12,693 bases of DNA from Planctomycetales bacterium (GTDB lineage: Bacteria > Planctomycetota > Phycisphaerae > SM23-33): contig DAOWOP010000069.1 in NCBI GenBank assembly GCA_030642005.1, positions 1 through 12,693 on the forward strand, in the 5' to 3' direction. Shown in pieces: positions 6,182 to 12,418 of the stretch (position 1 is the first letter of the stretch; every line of letters begins with the position of its first letter). A program made the position numbers and the translations under genes. Under the pieces are notes generated by a model. That model had not been told where the DNA came from. It saw nothing but the letters and a program-made list of their open reading frames with translations, and ran no database searches.

Positions 6182-6201
6182 GAAAGGAAAGGAATCGGAT
6201 A

Positions 6202-7644
6202 ATGGCAACGATATTCAAAAAGAAGTACCCGGTACCCATGCCAACTGGGGCCGAGGTCGTTACCCGGCGGGGTAAAAGAATTGCTCGCTGGGTGGATGGT
6301 CGCAGTCGGCCCAAAACGGCGGAGCTCGCTCCTGACGGCAAGCGAATATATTTTGTCTCGGACATCTGGTACGCCCGATACCGCGATGCTGATAGTGTAA
6401 TGCGGAGGATATCGACCGGTTGTCGTGATGAGCAGGCGGCTCGGAAGGTTCTATCCGACCACCTGGCCGGAGTGGAGAAAATCAAGGCTGGAATTATCAC
6501 GCACGAAGAATCGAAGGTTGCAAGCCATGCCAATACGCCGCTGGTCCATCATATCGACGATTACCTCATGCACATGGAGGCCTGCGGCAGGTCGAAGTCA
6601 CATCGCAGCAACACCCGGCGTTATCTGGAGGTTTTATTTGAAGCATGTGGGTTTTGCCGGCTTGGTGATTTGGCATCGGGGCCTGTGGAGCGATGGCTGT
6701 TGCAGGAGATGGAAACAGGACGTTCGGCCCGGAGCCGAAATGCGTTCCGCATCGCGTTGGTGTCCTTCGCCAACTGGGCGGTGCGGAACTCCCGGCTGAT
6801 GTCCAATCCGTTTGAGAAATTGCCCGTGGCGAACGAGGCTGCCGACCGGCGGCGTATGAGGCGACCACTTTCGGCCGATGAGCTGGCCCGACTGCTGTAT
6901 GTGACTGAGCGAAGGCCGTTGGCTGAATACGGCCGGGAGACGCTCCCATTGCCGCTCAACCGTCGCAAAGGCCGAAAGACATGGACCAAGGCTCCTCTGA
7001 CCATGGAGACGCTCGACACTGCCGTTGAATGTGCCAAGGACGTGCTGGCGGGTCGGCCTGATTTCATTGCCGTTCTGGAGGCCCGTGGGCGGCGGAACGC
7101 GATGTTCTATCGGCTGGCGGCGTTTACTGGTCTCAGGAAAAGCGAACTGGCCAGCATAATGCTGCGAGATGTGCACTTGGATACGACGCCGCCATATCTG
7201 GAACTGCGTGCGGAAAATGAAAAGGCTGGGCGAGGAGCGAAGTTGCCCCTCAAAATCGAACTCGCTGAGATGGTTCGGAAATATATCGCCGGGCGGCATC
7301 GGGCGATTGAAGGTAGCATGCGCGTTCTCCTGCCGGACACGCTGTTGGTCGAATCACCGACGTTGAAGACGTTCAATCTCGACCTGGCAGTCGCTGGAAT
7401 CGAGAAGGTGGACTCGTATGGCAGAAGCGTGGACATACACTCGCTGCGGCATACGTTCGGAACCATGCTGGCCCGTAGCGGCGTAGCGCCACGGACGGCA
7501 CAGGAACTTATGCGGCATAGCGACATCCGCCTGACTACGAATATCTATCAGCACCTCGAACTGGTCGATACGGCTGGGGCTATCGAGATGCTGCCGGATC
7601 TGGAAGAGTGTCGTGGTACGGTTGCAATTTCTTCGAGGGCTTAA
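6202..7644 (+). CDS. int: Tyrosine recombinase / integrase
   Basis: ATG 6202 is preceded by AAAGGAA at a workable distance and gives 480 residues. The open frame extends back to 6061, but that part has no protein character. N-terminal residues 1-90 (AEVVTRRGKRIARWVD, DIWYARYRD, TGCRDEQAARKVL) resemble planctomycetal integrases. A SAM-like core-binding domain follows at about 115-215. The catalytic domain has R312 (TGLRKSEL), a probable Lys in the ENEKAGRGAK hairpin, H413 and R416 (HSLRH), H439 (LMRHSD), and nucleophile Y449 (NIYQHL), so it looks active. An approximately 60-residue Arg-rich insert (around 235-295) precedes the first catalytic Arg. It ends 387 bases before the tRNA-Pro gene, the expected position for an enzyme that integrates at that tRNA. 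Confidence 0.92.
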   Translation: MATIFKKKYPVPMPTGAEVVTRRGKRIARWVDGRSRPKTAELAPDGKRIYFVSDIWYARYRDADSVMRRISTGCRDEQAARKVLSDHLAGVEKIKAGIITHEESKVASHANTPLVHHIDDYLMHMEACGRSKSHRSNTRRYLEVLFEACGFCRLGDLASGPVERWLLQEMETGRSARSRNAFRIALVSFANWAVRNSRLMSNPFEKLPVANEAADRRRMRRPLSADELARLLYVTERRPLAEYGRETLPLPLNRRKGRKTWTKAPLTMETLDTAVECAKDVLAGRPDFIAVLEARGRRNAMFYRLAAFTGLRKSELASIMLRDVHLDTTPPYLELRAENEKAGRGAKLPLKIELAEMVRKYIAGRHRAIEGSMRVLLPDTLLVESPTLKTFNLDLAVAGIEKVDSYGRSVDIHSLRHTFGTMLARSGVAPRTAQELMRHSDIRLTTNIYQHLELVDTAGAIEMLPDLEECRGTVAISSRA

Positions 7645-7684
7645 GGGGACCAGAAAGGGGACCAGTAAACGCAGAGGTGACCAG
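7645..7684 (+). repeat. Three GGKGACCAG direct repeats just after the integrase gene
   Basis: GGGGACCAG at 7645-7653 and 7657-7665, and GGTGACCAG at 7676-7684, begin right after the integrase stop. Short direct repeats near the attachment site are typical of arm-type binding sites of tyrosine integrases. A related AGGTGACCA also occurs near the left end (1353-1361), but a 9-mer match alone is weak. Confidence 0.45.
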
Positions 7685-7742
7685 ATCGGTGCCGGAAAGC
7701 AGTCCACCGGAGATGATAATTGGCATACGGTGGCGGGAAATA

Positions 7743-7764
7743 CCCACCGATTGCAATCGGTGGG
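7743..7764. repeat. 22-bp perfect palindrome
   Basis: CCCACCGATTG is followed directly by its exact reverse complement, with no loop. It lies about 100 bp after the integrase stop. Perfect symmetry without a loop suits a dimeric protein site more than a terminator. Confidence 0.6.
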
Positions 7765-7810
7765 CTTGGCGGTAACTCTTGAACGTGTTGTAAGTTGTCG
7801 TAAAAAGGAA

Positions 7811-7838
7811 TCCCTTGGCAATGGTTGTCGCCAAGGGA
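7811..7838. terminator. Hairpin with 9-bp stem after the integrase gene
   Basis: TCCCTTGGC (7811-7819) and GCCAAGGGA (7830-7838) form a perfect stem around a 10-base loop. No T-tract follows on the plus strand; on the minus strand TTCCTTTTTACG follows, so it may terminate minus-strand transcription. Assignment as a terminator is tentative. Confidence 0.4.
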
Positions 7839-7864
7839 CGCATTCTCGAAGAATCGGGGCGACA

Positions 7865-7939
7865 GGATTGCTTCACTACGCTTTGGGCGGTCTGCCTTCG
7901 CTGCGCTACGGCAGAGCGCCCCGCTCCGTGAAGGAATCC
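7865..7939. repeat. 75-bp imperfect palindrome with two stacked stems
   Basis: GGATTGCTTCAC (7865-7876) pairs with GTGAAGGAATCC (7928-7939), one mismatch. Inside it, GGCGGTCTGCC (7886-7896) pairs with GGCAGAGCGCC (7910-7920), one mismatch. Parts resemble the 40-base insertion at the left edge of the island (GGATTGC, CACTACRCT, CTCCGTG), suggesting related hairpin elements at both ends. Confidence 0.55.
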
Positions 7940-7984
7940 GTCGCCAGTGCTGCTTCGCATCACCAGCCCGGCTGCGCCGTGCTT

Positions 7985-8034
7985 CCGACATTAAAAAAGG
8001 TCAACCCATTTGGGTTGACCTTTTTTAATGTCGG
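7985..8034 (-). terminator. Terminator hairpin downstream of tRNA-Pro
   Basis: A 24-base arm (7985-8008) and its exact reverse complement (8011-8034) flank a two-base loop. The core is AAAAAAGGTCAACCCA and its complement, so the hairpin with A- and T-tracts on both sides should work as an intrinsic terminator in both directions. The right arm runs four bases (8031-8034) into the tRNA 3' end. Confidence 0.8.
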
Positions 8035-8105
8035 GGCGGCGGGATTTGAACCCGCGACCTCTTGACCCCCAGTCAAGCACGCTAGCCAAACTGCGCCACG
8101 CCCCG
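8031..8105 (-). tRNA. tRNA-Pro (anticodon GGG)
   Basis: The minus strand folds into a complete cloverleaf. Acceptor CGGGGCG pairs with CGCCCCG, the D-arm is GCGC/GCGT, the anticodon arm is CTTGA-CTGGGGG-TCAAG (anticodon GGG), and the T-arm is GCGGG-TTCAAAT-CCCGC. The discriminator is A at 8031. CCA is not encoded (CAT follows) and must be added afterwards. It reads the Pro codons CCC and CCU. Its 3' half is the right-hand attachment repeat of the candidate island, and its 5' half would be original chromosome. Confidence 0.95.
8038..8076. repeat. Right attachment repeat inside tRNA-Pro
   Basis: These 39 bases, the T-arm through the anticodon arm, match 1216-1224 plus 1265-1294 with a single mismatch, in the same orientation. 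The crossover core of a tyrosine recombinase would lie in the shared part, most likely at the anticodon or T-arm. Confidence 0.65.
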
Positions 8106-8117
8106 GAGAACGTTCCC

Positions 8118-8146
8118 ATTTTGTCGTATTCGGTCGGCTTCGTCAA
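8118..8146 (-). promoter_or_regulatory. Promoter of tRNA-Pro
   Basis: On the minus strand TTGACG (8141-8146), a 17-bp spacer and CAAAAT (8118-8123) lie 12 bases before the tRNA 5' end. This is the right distance for a short 5' leader. Confidence 0.55.
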
Positions 8147-8169
8147 GACCAATAACAGCCTGCGAGTTG

Positions 8170-8457
8170 CTACGCGGCCCGCTTCAGCTGACGCGACCAA
8201 AACGTCAGCCAGATGACGACCATCAACACCATGAACAGCATTAGTTTGAAAATAGAGAAGAAATACAACACGATCATGTGGACGTCCGGCCAGTCCAGAT
8301 CGCCGCCGCCCCAGAGTTTCAGCATCCACCCCGGCTGATAGTGCAGGATCACCAGTAAGGCAAACCATCCCACTGTCATCCAGACGGCAACGATGAGAAT
8401 CGTCCACCATCCTGCAACGGCGGCTGACCGAACGCGCTTTGCCAGTGTCTCATTCAT
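8170..8457 (-). CDS. Small two-helix membrane protein of unknown function
   Basis: The 95-residue protein begins at ATG 8457 with an ideal AAGGAG 7 bases upstream. Two hydrophobic segments, about residues 15-40 (AGWWTILIVAVWMTVGWFAL) and 61-87 (MIVLYFFSIFKLMLFMVLMV), should span the membrane. They are separated by a polar loop (LKLWGGGDLDWPDVH), and a basic tail RQLKRAA is probably cytoplasmic. I recognise no family. It is divergent from surE, 97 bp apart. A possible promoter is TACAAT (8480-8485, minus) with TTGGCG at a long 19-bp spacing. Confidence 0.75.
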   Translation of the reverse strand: MNETLAKRVRSAAVAGWWTILIVAVWMTVGWFALLVILHYQPGWMLKLWGGGDLDWPDVHMIVLYFFSIFKLMLFMVLMVVIWLTFWSRQLKRAA

Positions 8458-8515
8458 TTGGTAGCTCCTTTCCAGACCTATTGTACCATCGCCGGTGCAA
8501 AATCCGCCAAGAGAT

Positions 8516-8543
8516 TTGACATTGATTTGGTCTGGCCTATAGA
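8516..8543 (+). promoter_or_regulatory. surE promoter, probably giving leaderless mRNA
   Basis: TTGACA (8516-8521), 16 bp, TATAGA (8538-8543). The ATG follows 11 bases after the -10 box, so transcription would start about 4-5 bases before or at the start codon. No Shine-Dalgarno sequence is present. Confidence 0.65.
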
Positions 8544-8554
8544 CTCATCGAACC

Positions 8555-9322
8555 ATGCGGATACTTTTGGTTAATGACGACGGCATTTTAGCGCCGGGGT
8601 TGTCGGCTCTTCGGTCGGCGGTGGCTGATATGGGTGAGGTAACGGTGGTAGCGCCGGCGACTCCTCAATCGGCGGCGGGGCGGTCGCTTACGCTTCATGG
8701 CCCGGTGGTCTGCAATCACGTCCACGTGGGCGGAGAATTTCACGGTATCAGCGTCGCGGGCCGGCCCGTCGATTGCGTCAAACTCGCCATCCGCGAACTT
8801 ATGGACGCCAGGCCCGATCTCGTGCTGTCGGGGATCAACGCCGGCGAAAACGTCGGCGTGAATGTCTTCTACAGCGGGACGGTATCTGCCGGGGCGGAAG
8901 GAGCGCTGTTTGGAATCCCTTCGGTGGCCTTCAGCCTCGCCGGCGCCGGCGAGATGGATTTTCGTCGCGCCGGACGATTGTGCAGGGAAGTTCTCACCGG
9001 CCTGCTGGCCATGTCGATAGCGCCGGGGGAGTTGGTTAACGTCAACATTCCGGCCTTGTCGGAATCAACCCCTCGCGGCGTGAAGGTCGTCCCGCAAAGC
9101 ACCGCCGCTATCAGCGAGACGTACCTGCGCGAAGTTGATGCCGACGGTCAGATGATATTCCGCTTGACCGACCATTTCGAGCATGGGCCACAGGACATCG
9201 AGACGGACGTAACGGCCCTGGATGAGGGGTTTATAACGGTTACGCCGCTGATGTCCGACATGACCGACCACGGGCGGCTGGGGCACTTTCGACAATGCCG
9301 ATGGGGTGATCCCAAGCACTGA
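8555..9322 (+). CDS. surE: 5'/3'-nucleotidase SurE
   Basis: SurE removes phosphate from nucleoside monophosphates in a metal-dependent reaction and is linked to stationary-phase survival. The 255-residue length is usual. The metal-binding residues are visible: D8 and D9 in NDDG (7-10), S39 in PQSAAG, and N95 in SGINAGENVG. NVFYSGTVSAGAEGALFGIPSVAFS is the conserved following segment. The start ATG 8555 gives the exact family N-terminus MRILLVNDDG, so it is secure although no ribosome site exists. It faces the same way as folC but each has its own promoter. Confidence 0.96.
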   Translation: MRILLVNDDGILAPGLSALRSAVADMGEVTVVAPATPQSAAGRSLTLHGPVVCNHVHVGGEFHGISVAGRPVDCVKLAIRELMDARPDLVLSGINAGENVGVNVFYSGTVSAGAEGALFGIPSVAFSLAGAGEMDFRRAGRLCREVLTGLLAMSIAPGELVNVNIPALSESTPRGVKVVPQSTAAISETYLREVDADGQMIFRLTDHFEHGPQDIETDVTALDEGFITVTPLMSDMTDHGRLGHFRQCRWGDPKH

Positions 9323-9368
9323 ATTCGTAGGATTTTCCGTTATTTTTTGCATTTCAAGCCCAAAACCC

Positions 9369-9398
9369 TTGACAGATACAACTGCGATGTGGTATAGT
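9369..9398 (+). promoter_or_regulatory. folC promoter, probably giving leaderless mRNA
   Basis: TTGACA (9369-9374), 18 bp, TATAGT (9393-9398). The ATG at 9408 is only 9 bases after the -10 box, so the mRNA should start at or within a few bases of it. The design is the same as at surE. Confidence 0.65.
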
Positions 9399-9407
9399 TG
9401 AGTGATT

Positions 9408-10793
9408 ATGGCGACATCGGTTTCCCCAAAAACATACCCCGAAAAGGCCGTTCGCGCCCCCAGGCTGCCGATTCGCACCTATGAGGCGGCGCTGAGGTAC
9501 CTTTTTGCGCAAACGGATTATGAACAGATGCTTCGGGTCCGTTATAACCGCGACACCTTCAGTCTGGCTCGCATGAGGTCGCTGCTCAAGAGGCTTAATG
9601 ACCCGCATAAAGGGCTGCGGTGCGTTCACATCGCCGGGACAAAGGGTAAAGGCTCGACGGCGACGATGCTCTCGGCGATGCTTAGCGCCTGCGGGCATAA
9701 GGTCGGGCTGTACACTTCGCCGCACCTTGTGGATATTCGCGAGCGGATACGGATAAATGGCGAGGTGATCGCCAGGGCCGCCCTGACTCGGTATATCAAC
9801 AAAGTGGCCCTGCACGTCAAACGAATGAGCGATGATGCTCCGACGTTCTTCGAGATATTTACCGCAATTGCCTTTATGTATTTTGCGGATGAGGGTGTGG
9901 ACGTAGCCGTTCTGGAGGCCGGTATGGGAGGCCGGCTGGACAGCACCAACGTCGTCAAGCCGATGGTGGTCGGGTTCACCAGCATCAGCCTTGACCACGT
10001 ACATCAACTCGGTGATACGGTCGAGGCCATCGCCGGCGAAAAAGCCGGCATCCTCAAGCGAGGCGTACCGGCCGTATCGGTGCCGCAGGTTCCCGCCGCT
10101 GAAAACGTTCTGGAGAATGTGGCCAAGCGGGTCAATTCGCCGCTGCTGTTCACGGGCAAGAACATCGACTTCAGTTATCGTTTCGAGTCGTCGCGTGAGG
10201 CCGGCCCGCAGACGCGAATCTGCCTGACCACTCCACGCAGCAAATTCGAGCACCTGCCCGTTCCGCTGATGGGCGAACACCAGGCGCTGAACTGCGGACT
10301 GGCGCTGGCGCTGCTGGACCAACTCAAAGAACAGGGACTGGAGATTGACGACAGCGCCGCTATTGAAGGGCTTTCGCAGGTCCGCCTGCCCGGGCGGATG
10401 GAACTTATCAAGGAAAACCCGCGAATCCTCGTCGATGGTGCTCACAACGGCGCTTCGATGGAAGCGCTGATGCGGTCCGTCGGGCAGTATATCCCCTACG
10501 ACTCGATGGTGGTAATCTTCGGCTGCGCCGCCGACAAGGAGATTACCGGCATGTTGGATCAGTTGATGCGAGGGGCCGACAAGGTAATCTTCACCGCCAG
10601 CGACAACCCTCGCTCTGCCGATCCGGCCGACCTGGCCGAACGATATGAAGATCGCTCGGGAAAGACCGCACAGGTAACATCCAGCCTCACCGAGGCAATC
10701 CGCATCGCCAACAACGCCGTTACACGGGGAGACATCATCTGCATAACAGGAAGTTTCTACCTCGTCGGCGAAGCCAAGAAACTGTTGGGTTAG
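9408..10793 (+). CDS. folC: FolC: bifunctional dihydrofolate synthase / folylpolyglutamate synthase
   Basis: A cytoplasmic Mur-ligase-family enzyme that joins glutamate to dihydropteroate and lengthens the glutamate tail of folates, using ATP. From ATG 9408 it has 461 residues. The P-loop AGTKGKGST is at about 76-84, followed by GLYTSPHLVDIRERIRING. LEAGMGGRLDSTN is the conserved Omega-region motif. SLDHVHQLGDTVEAIAGEKAGI and LVDGAHN complete the family pattern. A GTG at 9402 would add two residues (MI); ATG 9408 is preferred. It has its own promoter and is followed by a strong hairpin. A 45-residue N-terminal extension before the P-loop helix region is slightly long. Confidence 0.94.
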   Translation: MATSVSPKTYPEKAVRAPRLPIRTYEAALRYLFAQTDYEQMLRVRYNRDTFSLARMRSLLKRLNDPHKGLRCVHIAGTKGKGSTATMLSAMLSACGHKVGLYTSPHLVDIRERIRINGEVIARAALTRYINKVALHVKRMSDDAPTFFEIFTAIAFMYFADEGVDVAVLEAGMGGRLDSTNVVKPMVVGFTSISLDHVHQLGDTVEAIAGEKAGILKRGVPAVSVPQVPAAENVLENVAKRVNSPLLFTGKNIDFSYRFESSREAGPQTRICLTTPRSKFEHLPVPLMGEHQALNCGLALALLDQLKEQGLEIDDSAAIEGLSQVRLPGRMELIKENPRILVDGAHNGASMEALMRSVGQYIPYDSMVVIFGCAADKEITGMLDQLMRGADKVIFTASDNPRSADPADLAERYEDRSGKTAQVTSSLTEAIRIANNAVTRGDIICITGSFYLVGEAKKLLG

Positions 10794-10824
10794 AGCAGTC
10801 CGCGTTTTATTACACTGGGCGCCT

Positions 10825-10854
10825 AAAGCCGACGGATAGCTATCCGTCGGCTTT
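10825..10854 (+). terminator. Terminator after folC
   Basis: AAAGCCGACGGATAG and its exact reverse complement form a 30-bp perfect palindrome starting 31 bases after the folC stop. It is followed by TTTGTTGATTTT. Strong stem, broken T-tract. Confidence 0.75.
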
Positions 10855-10986
10855 GTTGATTTTCAGGTCTGAAGATAAAAGTACCGGATTGGTTTCCCGG
10901 CGAGGGGAATGAAGTTTCATTCTTTGCGGTGGCAAGCGTCGCCAGTAGTATTACAATGGTCCGGATTGATTGAAAGGGTATCAGAA

Positions 10987-12225
10987 GTGGCGGAAGAATT
11001 TTTTACGCGCGAGTTTGATAACGGTCTGACGCTTGTAGCCCAGCGGATGTTGGGCGTTTCGTCGTCGGCGATAACGATTGCCCTGCCGGCCGGATCATCG
11101 CACGATCCGCCCGCCGGCGCAGGCGCCGCATCGACCGGAGCGTTCTGGCTGCTGCGGGGTGCGGGCGACCGCGACACACGTCAAATCAACGACGTGCTGG
11201 ACTCGCTCGGCAGCCAGCATCACGAAGCCGCCCAGAGCGAGCACCTGCTGGTCTCGGCCGCTCAACTGGGAAGGAACCTGCCGAAGGTTCTGGAAGTTTA
11301 TGCCGATATTCTCCGCCGCCCCCGCCTGGCCGATGAGACGTTCAGCGCCTGTCGGGACCTCGTCGCCCAGACCCTCGACGGCCTGGAAGATGAACCTATG
11401 CGAAACTGCCACGTGCTGATGCGCGAGAAGTTCTATCCGTCGCCGCTTGGCAGGAACCCGCTCGGAACGAAAGAATCCCTTGCTGCGATGCGTCCGGCGC
11501 CGATGAGGTCGCACCTGAAGGCCCACCTGACGCCGAGCGGTGCGATCATGGCGGTCGCCGGTAAGTTCGACTGGAAGGAACTGTCCGAAACGGTTGAAAA
11601 ACAATTCAGCGATTGGGACGGACCGGCACCGGCGGAAGTGCAGACCAGCCCGGCCGAGCAGGGCGTTACACACCTGACCAAAGACACCGCCCAGGTCCAG
11701 ATAACGCTGGCGTACCCAGCCGCGACAATTAACGACGAACTCTACTACGCCGCGCGGGTAACGCAGATGATCCTCTGCGGCGGGATGGGCGCTCGGCTGT
11801 TCACCGAGGTGCGCGAAAAGCGTGCGTTGGTGTACGCGGTGGTGGCGCGGTATCACAATATCAAAGGCTACGCGGGTATGTTCGTCTATGCCGGCACGAC
11901 ACCGCAACGGGCACAGGAGACACTGGACGTTACCGTCGGCGAGTTGCGTCGCTTGGCCGACGGCGTAACCGAAGATGAACTTGCCCGCGCGCGCACGCAA
12001 CTCAAGAGCGCCCTGATCATGCAGGGCGAATCGACATTCGCCCGCGCCGACGCGCTGGCCGGAGACTTCTATCACCTTGGCCGGCTGCGAGGTCTGGATG
12101 AGATTTCCGCGGCGATTGACGCCGTAACCGTCGATGACGTAATGGGATACGTCCGCGCGTACCCGGCCGAAAACCTGACAATGTTGACCATCGGGCCTGA
12201 TGAACTGAAGGTTTCTTGTACATGA
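10987..12225 (+). CDS. M16-family peptidase homologue, probably catalytically inactive
   Basis: GTG 10987 (AAGGG 8 bases upstream) gives 412 residues, the normal M16B length, and starts near the family motif FFTREFDNGLTLVAQRM. The open frame also has an ATG at 10909, but the extra 26 residues look unlike M16. Two M16 domains are visible: the N-terminal half to about 200 and a C-terminal half with YYAARVTQMILCGGMGARLFTEVREKRALVYAV. Where active members have HxxEH, this protein has TGAFW (about 50-54), so zinc binding and catalysis should be lost. The next gene encodes an M16 protein with intact HFLEH. Such dead/active pairs form heterodimers in the family, which is the likely arrangement here. 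Confidence 0.88.
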   Translation: MAEEFFTREFDNGLTLVAQRMLGVSSSAITIALPAGSSHDPPAGAGAASTGAFWLLRGAGDRDTRQINDVLDSLGSQHHEAAQSEHLLVSAAQLGRNLPKVLEVYADILRRPRLADETFSACRDLVAQTLDGLEDEPMRNCHVLMREKFYPSPLGRNPLGTKESLAAMRPAPMRSHLKAHLTPSGAIMAVAGKFDWKELSETVEKQFSDWDGPAPAEVQTSPAEQGVTHLTKDTAQVQITLAYPAATINDELYYAARVTQMILCGGMGARLFTEVREKRALVYAVVARYHNIKGYAGMFVYAGTTPQRAQETLDVTVGELRRLADGVTEDELARARTQLKSALIMQGESTFARADALAGDFYHLGRLRGLDEISAAIDAVTVDDVMGYVRAYPAENLTMLTIGPDELKVSCT

Positions 12226-12284
12226 TTCGTGATTTGCCGGATAGCGCCGCTTGAGAACACGGCGTCTATTGTGCGACAGGAGTA

Positions 12285-12322
12285 TTGCGAAGCGGCTAGC
12301 CACGCGGCTTGCCGCTTCGCAA
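12285..12322 (+). terminator. Terminator after the first M16 gene
   Basis: TTGCGAAGCGGC (12285-12296) pairs perfectly with GCCGCTTCGCAA (12311-12322). Inside the loop AGCC/GGCT can extend the stem past a T-T mismatch. A TTTTT run follows at about 12331. It separates the two M16 genes, so they are probably not one simple operon. Confidence 0.7.
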
Positions 12323-12418
12323 GATTCAGATTTTTCGCACCGCGTGAAAGTGTCGATTTACATGTAACAGAACTGAACGGACTAAAATCGGTATGACGCG
12401 CATTTTTCGGAGACGATA

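Larger units (their letters stand above)
7645..8030. other. 386-bp palindrome-rich gap between integrase and tRNA-Pro
   Basis: No gene is supported. The stretch carries the GGKGACCAG repeats, a 22-bp perfect palindrome, a 9-bp-stem hairpin, a 75-bp two-stem palindrome and the tRNA terminator. Open frames crossing it on both strands run through the palindromes and into the tRNA and are not credible. Confidence 0.7.
1265..8076. mobile_element. Candidate tRNA-Pro-integrated island carrying abiE remnant, SPL-like radical SAM, hipBST and integrase
   Basis: A 30-base direct repeat (29 identical) marks the two ends: one copy is inside the intact tRNA-Pro gene, the other in the decayed fragment at the left. 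A complete tyrosine recombinase lies on the tRNA side, the usual place for the integrase of a tRNA-targeting island. The cargo of one decayed toxin-antitoxin locus, one split HipA-type locus and accessory proteins is typical of such islands, while flanking genes beyond the tRNA are housekeeping. Ends are given at the repeat boundaries; the real crossover could be anywhere in the repeat. No replication, conjugation or structural genes are seen, so it would be an integrase-only or decayed element. Confidence 0.6.

Noticed and set aside
6061..6201. Integrase start at ATG 6061
   Set aside because: The 47 extra residues are not integrase-like and cross a leader hairpin, while ATG 6202 has a ribosome site and the expected N-terminus.
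6063..6533. Upstream extension of the minus-strand hypothetical gene to 295 residues
   Set aside because: The extra part is antisense to the integrase N-terminus, whose protein sequence is family-like; the extension has no protein character.
7613..8410. Open frames on both strands that run through the palindromes into the tRNA gene
   Set aside because: They contain palindromes, a terminator and the tRNA itself. The GFEPATS-type ending is a common artefact of translating a tRNA T-arm.
9354..10445. Long minus-strand open frame (363 codons) opposite folC
   Set aside because: It is antisense to a fully conserved FolC, and its protein is low-complexity Arg/His/Gln-rich with no family character. 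It is a shadow of GC-rich codon use.
11095..12303. Long minus-strand open frame (402 codons) opposite the first M16 gene
   Set aside because: Shadow of the M16 gene; its translation is Arg-rich and resembles no protein, and it runs through the terminator hairpin.
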